DNA of 64,000 bases from CAWJKP01 sp963843465. GTDB lineage: Bacteria; Planctomycetota; Planctomycetia; Pirellulales; Thermoguttaceae. Below are positions 60,428-64,000 of this stretch, piece after piece. Below the pieces are notes generated by a model, which did not search any database, was not told the origin of the DNA, and worked only from the letters and a program-made list of their open reading frames with translations. The position numbers and the translations under genes are program-made. Positions within the stretch are counted from its first letter, which is position 1. Each line of letters begins with the position of its first letter. The stretch is from the NCBI GenBank assembly GCA_963843465.1, contig CAWJKP010000001.1, forward strand, positions 992,001-1,056,000, in the 5' to 3' direction.

Positions 60428-63067
60428 TCACGGCTGCTGCGGCTCGCCGACCAGCGACGCCTGCATGCAACCGCCCTGGCCCGTGTAGAAAATCCGTCCA
60501 TTGGATGCGCACGCGCCGGTACACTCGCTGGTGTCCAGCCGCGGCCCGCTGCTGAGCAGCAGGGGACGACGCAAGTCGCTCACGTCCCAAACGTCCATGG
60601 CGGGCGCCAACAGATATTGCCCGGCCAGCGTCAGCCGCGAACACTTGTAGTCCTGGTGCATCGTGTTGCGGAGATGGCCGGTGGCCTTGTCGAGGAAGTA
60701 GCTGTCCGTGTACTGGGAGTGGACGAAGATGAAGTCCGGGCCGATCGTAGGCACGTGGATCGCCCAGACCAGCGGATCGGACTCCCAGACGAGCGAGCCG
60801 TCGCGGGCGTCCAGGCACCAGACGCGGCACTGCTTGCTGCCGCTTGGCGGGTTGTAGCCTCCCAAGTACAGCCGGCCGTTTTCGCCCGAGAGCGTCGCGC
60901 CGCCGCGGATCGAGTATTTCGTGGTCAGCCAAACGGTCTTTCCGGTCGCCGGCTCGATCTGGGCGGTGAGCCCTTGCGGCCCGGGCTGCCCGGAAGGCCG
61001 TCTCGCCGCGTAACCGAAGAAGCAGGAGTAGAAGAGCCGGTCGCCCAGGCGGCAAAGGCCCGCCTCGTCGCCGCCGCAGCCGCACTCGGAGAAATCCCTG
61101 GTCCAGGCGACGCGGCCCGTCCGCAGGTCATACGCCCGCAGCAGCGGCCGGTGGCTCGCCGGGAAGCCGGGCACGTCTTGATGCTCGAACAGCCAGGGCA
61201 GTTTCGGCTTTTCGCTCCCCTCGGGGCCATAGCGGCCCGTACCGAACATATAGAAGGCCAGGTCGCCGAGCACGACCGGCGACTGCTGCCGGTTCCAGCT
61301 CGGCGATCCGGCGAAGGGGGCTTCCCAAACGAGCGCTCCGGTTGCGGCGTCGAGGCACCGCAGCGTGCAACTTTGCAGGCCGGCCTGCGGAACCAGCAAC
61401 CGTTCCCGGCAGTAGAGCGGAGTGGTGTAGCTGAGGAACACGCCGGGGAAATATCGCCGCCAGAGCAGACGGCCCGTCTCTTCCTCGACGGCGAAAATCT
61501 GTCCCTCGGCGGTGTGCGTATACATGCGGCCGCCGCCGAAAGACGAGAAATGCTTGGTCGTGCCTTCATAACGGCGGAGCCAGCGCACGCGGAACGGCGG
61601 CCGCAGGCCCTGCTCGGCCGCGTTCGTGTTCCCCTGGTCGGCAAACGAGGTGAAGCGATCGTACTTCGCCTCGGTCCGCGGGCCTGTCAGCGGGCTGCGA
61701 ACCTTCCACAGTTCCAGGTCTCTGGAGGGCAACCGGCCGCGGCCGCCGGGGCCCAAGGCGTACAGGTAGCCATCGTCGCAACCGAAGTAAATGCGGCCGT
61801 CGCAAACGGCGGCCGGCGCGGTGATCGGCCGACCGAAGGCCGTGTGGAACGACCACGCCTTGCCGCCGGCCAACGGCACGACATAGAGCGAGCCGTCCAA
61901 ACCGCCGTAAACCGCCTTGTCGCCCACCAACAGCGGAGAGGCGATCGACGGCCCGCAGCCCCCGTAGGCGTAGGGCTTCTCGCCGGGCGAGTGGCGGCAC
62001 AGTCCGAATCCCGCCTCGGGCCGGCAACGAAACACGTCCCGTCCGCGGAGGCTCACCGAGCAGAAGCTCAAAAGCGGGCCTTCCGTGTGGCTATGAGTCC
62101 CGGGCACGAAGTCCACGCCCTCCTTGCCGTGGAAGATGGTGGCGTCGATCGCCACGTCCAAGCCGTGGCGGTCCAGCCCACGGCCAAGAACTTCATTGAG
62201 CTTGGCCTTGCCGGGCCGGAGGATGTCCACCTGGCCGCCGTTATCCAGCCAGTGCCACTGGCGATAGACGGTGCCATCCTCGCCGATGCTCAGCCCCAGG
62301 GTGGACGTGTACTGGGCGTGCGTGCGGCGGAGTTCGGCCCGCCCTGCGCTGTCCTCCAGCCAGACGACGCAGCCGCCCGCGGGAACCACCAGCGTGCGGC
62401 CGTCCAAGGCAATGTCGCGCGAGCAGACGAACATGTCGCGTTGGCTCACGCGGCCATGGCGGAACTGTAGCCAGGCGGTGCCGCTCCAGCGGTCGCCGAT
62501 GAAGCCGATCTGCTGCTGGACGTAGTCCCACTTCCAGCACACTTTGCCCTCCGGCGTCAGGGCATAGACCTGCGAGCCGAGCGTGGCGAAATAGACCCGA
62601 TCGCCGCCGGCCACGGGCGCGGAGAAGATCGGCTCGCCGCAGGGAATCTCCTTGACGACGCGCCCATCGGCCGCGTCGAGCACGTAGTAATTGCCGCCCA
62701 TCGTGCCGAAGTGCAGATAGCCGCCGGCCAGCAGCGGGGAAGAGACGTTGTTGCAGTTGGTCGGGCCGCCGCGGGTAGGCGTCCGCCATAGAAGGTGAAG
62801 CGTCTTGGCGTCGAAGCAGAAGGCCTCGCCGCAGCCGTCCACCGCGTAGACCCGGCCGCCGGCGACCACCGGCGCGGTGAAGATCGCGTCGCCAAGCGGC
62901 ATCGTCCCGATCAGTCCCAACGGCGTCTCGACGCTCCGGCCGGGCGCGTTGCCCGAGTGCCGGGCGTCGAACTTGAGCTGGGGCCAATCCTCCGCGGCCG
63001 ATGCCGCACTGGCGGCCACAAGCGCCAACGCAGCCCACGCCGCGGACTTCAACCACCATCGTGCCAT
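60428..63067 (-). CDS. Exported PQQ-type (BamB-like) beta-propeller protein
   Basis: This is an 879-residue protein with AGGAG before ATG 63067 and a signal peptide ending ASAASAAEDWPQ. Repeated propeller blades run throughout: FTAPVVAGGRVYAVDGCGEA, FSAPVAGGDRVYFATLGSQV, ITAPAAVCDGRIYFGCDDGY, HTAEGQIFAVEEETGRLLW, YLGGYNPPSGSKQCRVWCLD. There are enough blades for two propellers, linked around residues 460-520. No enzymatic motif for PQQ-dependent alcohol oxidation was seen, so binding or scaffolding is more likely. It is convergent with the protease gene. Confidence 0.85.
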   Translation of the reverse strand: MARWWLKSAAWAALALVAASAASAAEDWPQLKFDARHSGNAPGRSVETPLGLIGTMPLGDAIFTAPVVAGGRVYAVDGCGEAFCFDAKTLHLLWRTPTRGGPTNCNNVSSPLLAGGYLHFGTMGGNYYVLDAADGRVVKEIPCGEPIFSAPVAGGDRVYFATLGSQVYALTPEGKVCWKWDYVQQQIGFIGDRWSGTAWLQFRHGRVSQRDMFVCSRDIALDGRTLVVPAGGCVVWLEDSAGRAELRRTHAQYTSTLGLSIGEDGTVYRQWHWLDNGGQVDILRPGKAKLNEVLGRGLDRHGLDVAIDATIFHGKEGVDFVPGTHSHTEGPLLSFCSVSLRGRDVFRCRPEAGFGLCRHSPGEKPYAYGGCGPSIASPLLVGDKAVYGGLDGSLYVVPLAGGKAWSFHTAFGRPITAPAAVCDGRIYFGCDDGYLYALGPGGRGRLPSRDLELWKVRSPLTGPRTEAKYDRFTSFADQGNTNAAEQGLRPPFRVRWLRRYEGTTKHFSSFGGGRMYTHTAEGQIFAVEEETGRLLWRRYFPGVFLSYTTPLYCRERLLVPQAGLQSCTLRCLDAATGALVWEAPFAGSPSWNRQQSPVVLGDLAFYMFGTGRYGPEGSEKPKLPWLFEHQDVPGFPASHRPLLRAYDLRTGRVAWTRDFSECGCGGDEAGLCRLGDRLFYSCFFGYAARRPSGQPGPQGLTAQIEPATGKTVWLTTKYSIRGGATLSGENGRLYLGGYNPPSGSKQCRVWCLDARDGSLVWESDPLVWAIHVPTIGPDFIFVHSQYTDSYFLDKATGHLRNTMHQDYKCSRLTLAGQYLLAPAMDVWDVSDLRRPLLLSSGPRLDTSECTGACASNGRIFYTGQGGCMQASLVGEPQQP

Positions 63068-63084
63068 GTTCTGTCTCCTATTAC

Positions 63085-63304
63085 CTCAAACTGTAAACGC
63101 CACCACCGGCCTCGCGCCGGTGGAGCGATGATTGGCAGCTAGAAACGCCCGCCCCGCGAGGATTTCCGATTTTTCCCGTTTCCGTCCGGCCGGCTCAGCC
63201 GGCCGGACGGAAACGGGAAAAATCGGGCGTCGGTGTTACGGCGTCTCTAGCTGCCAATCATCGCTCCACGGGGATAAACCCCGTGGTGGCGTTTACAATT
63301 TGAG
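63085..63304. repeat. Nested palindrome of about 220 bp
   Basis: Three nested inverted repeats share one centre near 63196. The outer arms are 63085-63105 with 63284-63304 (19 of 21 match). The middle arms are 63121-63143 with 63246-63268 (23 bp, perfect). The inner arms are 63167-63195 with 63197-63225 (29 bp, perfect, one-base centre). Two local hairpins (CCACCGGC with GCCGGTGG; CCACGGGG with CCCCGTGG) sit between the outer and middle arms. The right arm overlaps the stop codon of the permease gene. It has no coding capacity. Confidence 0.9.
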
Positions 63305-64000
63305 TATCACGTTTGGCTCACCAGGTTTGCACAGGCGCCATACGGCATAAGCGACGATGCCGGCCGCCAGCGTCGCCAGACCCGCCACAATATACCAGAC
63401 GCCGGCACAGGCGAAACCGAAAATCCAGCCGGCCAAGGCAATCACGGCAGGCAGCGGGTACCAGGCCATGCGGAACGTTGGCTGTGCGGGCGTGGGCTGC
63501 GGGCCGGCGTCGGCGGGCACTACGGCCGCAGTTTCCCCGACCACTTCCGCAGACCGCCTCCGCAGTATCGCCACGGCCCCGATCTGCGCGAGGAACTGCA
63601 CGAGGATCCGCGTCGTGAACAAGGCGCTGATGACCGCCTCCAGCGGGAAGAAACTGGCGGCCACGGTCACGGCGCCGAGCACCAAAAGCGAGACGTGCGG
63701 AAAATCGCCGCGGGGATGCAGCCGCGAGAAAGCGGAAAAGAAGAAACCGTCCCGCGCCGCCGCGTAGGGGATCCGCGAGTAAGAGAGCATCAGGGCAAAC
63801 ACCGACGCGAAGGCCGTCCAGCAGATCAACAAGGTCACCACCACGGCCGCCGCGCGGCCGTAAAGCGTCTCGATGAATAGCGAGCCGACGAAATCCGACT
63901 TCGCCGCCTCCCGCCACGGCACGACGCTGATGATCGCGCCCTGCATCGCCAGGTACATGGCGGCGACCACCAGCACCGCCAATAGGATCGACCGGGGGAT
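63293..64000 (-). CDS. APC-type amino acid permease, C-terminal part (runs off right edge)
   Basis: The frame is open from the window edge to TAA at 63293, 235 codons. It contains about six transmembrane helices (SILLAVLVVAAMYLAMQG; AVVVTLLICWTAFASVFALM; SLLVLGAVTVAASFF; AVISALFTTRILVQFLAQIG; PLPAVIALAGWIFGFACAGV; IVAGLATLAAGIVAYAVWRL). The pattern SYSRIPYAAARDGFFFSAFS is characteristic of APC-superfamily permeases. It imports or exchanges an amino acid or amine; substrate is unknown. The last codons lie inside the right arm of the nested palindrome. Confidence 0.85.
   Translation of the reverse strand: MPRSILLAVLVVAAMYLAMQGAIISVVPWREAAKSDFVGSLFIETLYGRAAAVVVTLLICWTAFASVFALMLSYSRIPYAAARDGFFFSAFSRLHPRGDFPHVSLLVLGAVTVAASFFPLEAVISALFTTRILVQFLAQIGAVAILRRRSAEVVGETAAVVPADAGPQPTPAQPTFRMAWYPLPAVIALAGWIFGFACAGVWYIVAGLATLAAGIVAYAVWRLCKPGEPNVILKL

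Noticed and set aside
60398..62470. Plus-strand open frame of 690 codons opposite the second PQQ-propeller gene
   Set aside because: Antisense to a gene with repeated propeller blades and a signal peptide.

Overview
The window looks like chromosomal DNA of a GC-rich planctomycete, probably a Pirellulales-type organism. No rRNA is present, so this rests on gene content. The evidence is: exported proteins with SHD1 domains; DUF1080; exported PQQ-type and WD40 beta-propellers; long TPR proteins; hydrazine-synthase-alpha-like haem proteins; a DUF4139 protein; GH127, GH62 and heparinase-like glycan enzymes; and very long multi-domain secreted proteins. Strand-switch intergenic regions carry short palindromic or dispersed repeats.

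Layout. 1-4606 (minus) is a tightly packed set of small exported proteins: SHD1 domains, proteins resembling the LPP20/FlgT-N type, and a DUF350-like membrane protein. 5208-6078 (plus) holds a ferredoxin-type iron-sulfur protein behind a near-ideal FNR-type promoter. 6199-12079 (minus) holds a HAD phosphatase, a seven-bladed WD40 protein, small membrane proteins, a DUF457-type membrane hydrolase, an ankyrin protein and a DUF4139 protein, with three families of paired dispersed repeats in the upstream regions. 12236-19680 (minus) is a rearranged stretch: a truncated yjbQ, a frameshifted GH62 arabinofuranosidase, a YbaK-type deacylase, a three-module FmdE/esterase protein, DinB, an adenylate-kinase-like protein, and a helical glycan-enzyme-like protein whose end is the missing tail of a YjbQ protein. 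19700-25750 is an accessory island: an AlpA/excisionase-like protein, a possible replication protein, short repeats and proteins of unknown function, ending at tRNA-Val(CAC). No integrase was seen.

25813-33061 returns to core-type genes: tRNA-Val, tatA, a DksA/TraR-type zinc finger protein, an exported SAM methyltransferase, a YAPAP-repeat secreted protein, a nitroreductase, an MFS transporter and a GH127 enzyme. 33357-40806 holds a heparinase-like protein translationally coupled to a propeller/metallo-beta-lactamase/FG-GAP protein, with a convergent DUF1080 protein. 41138-48343 has a small exported protein, an OGT-like TPR glycosyltransferase, and a glpD / MtaA-CmuA-type methyltransferase / FGGY-kinase operon that probably handles a polyol. 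48639-53919 holds two convergent HZS-alpha-like c-type haem proteins. 54344-63067 holds a giant PQQ-propeller protein with an embedded SAM-methyltransferase-like domain, a papain-like protease and a second PQQ-propeller protein. A nested palindrome of about 220 bp separates the last from a partial APC-type permease at the right edge.

The main themes are export (signal peptides on most large proteins, and tatA) and breakdown of complex glycans in the envelope or outside the cell. About ten conserved genes are broken by apparent one-base shifts, many beside short G/C runs. This suggests uncorrected sequencing indels at least as much as real gene decay, so the affected coding regions are described here as whole genes.
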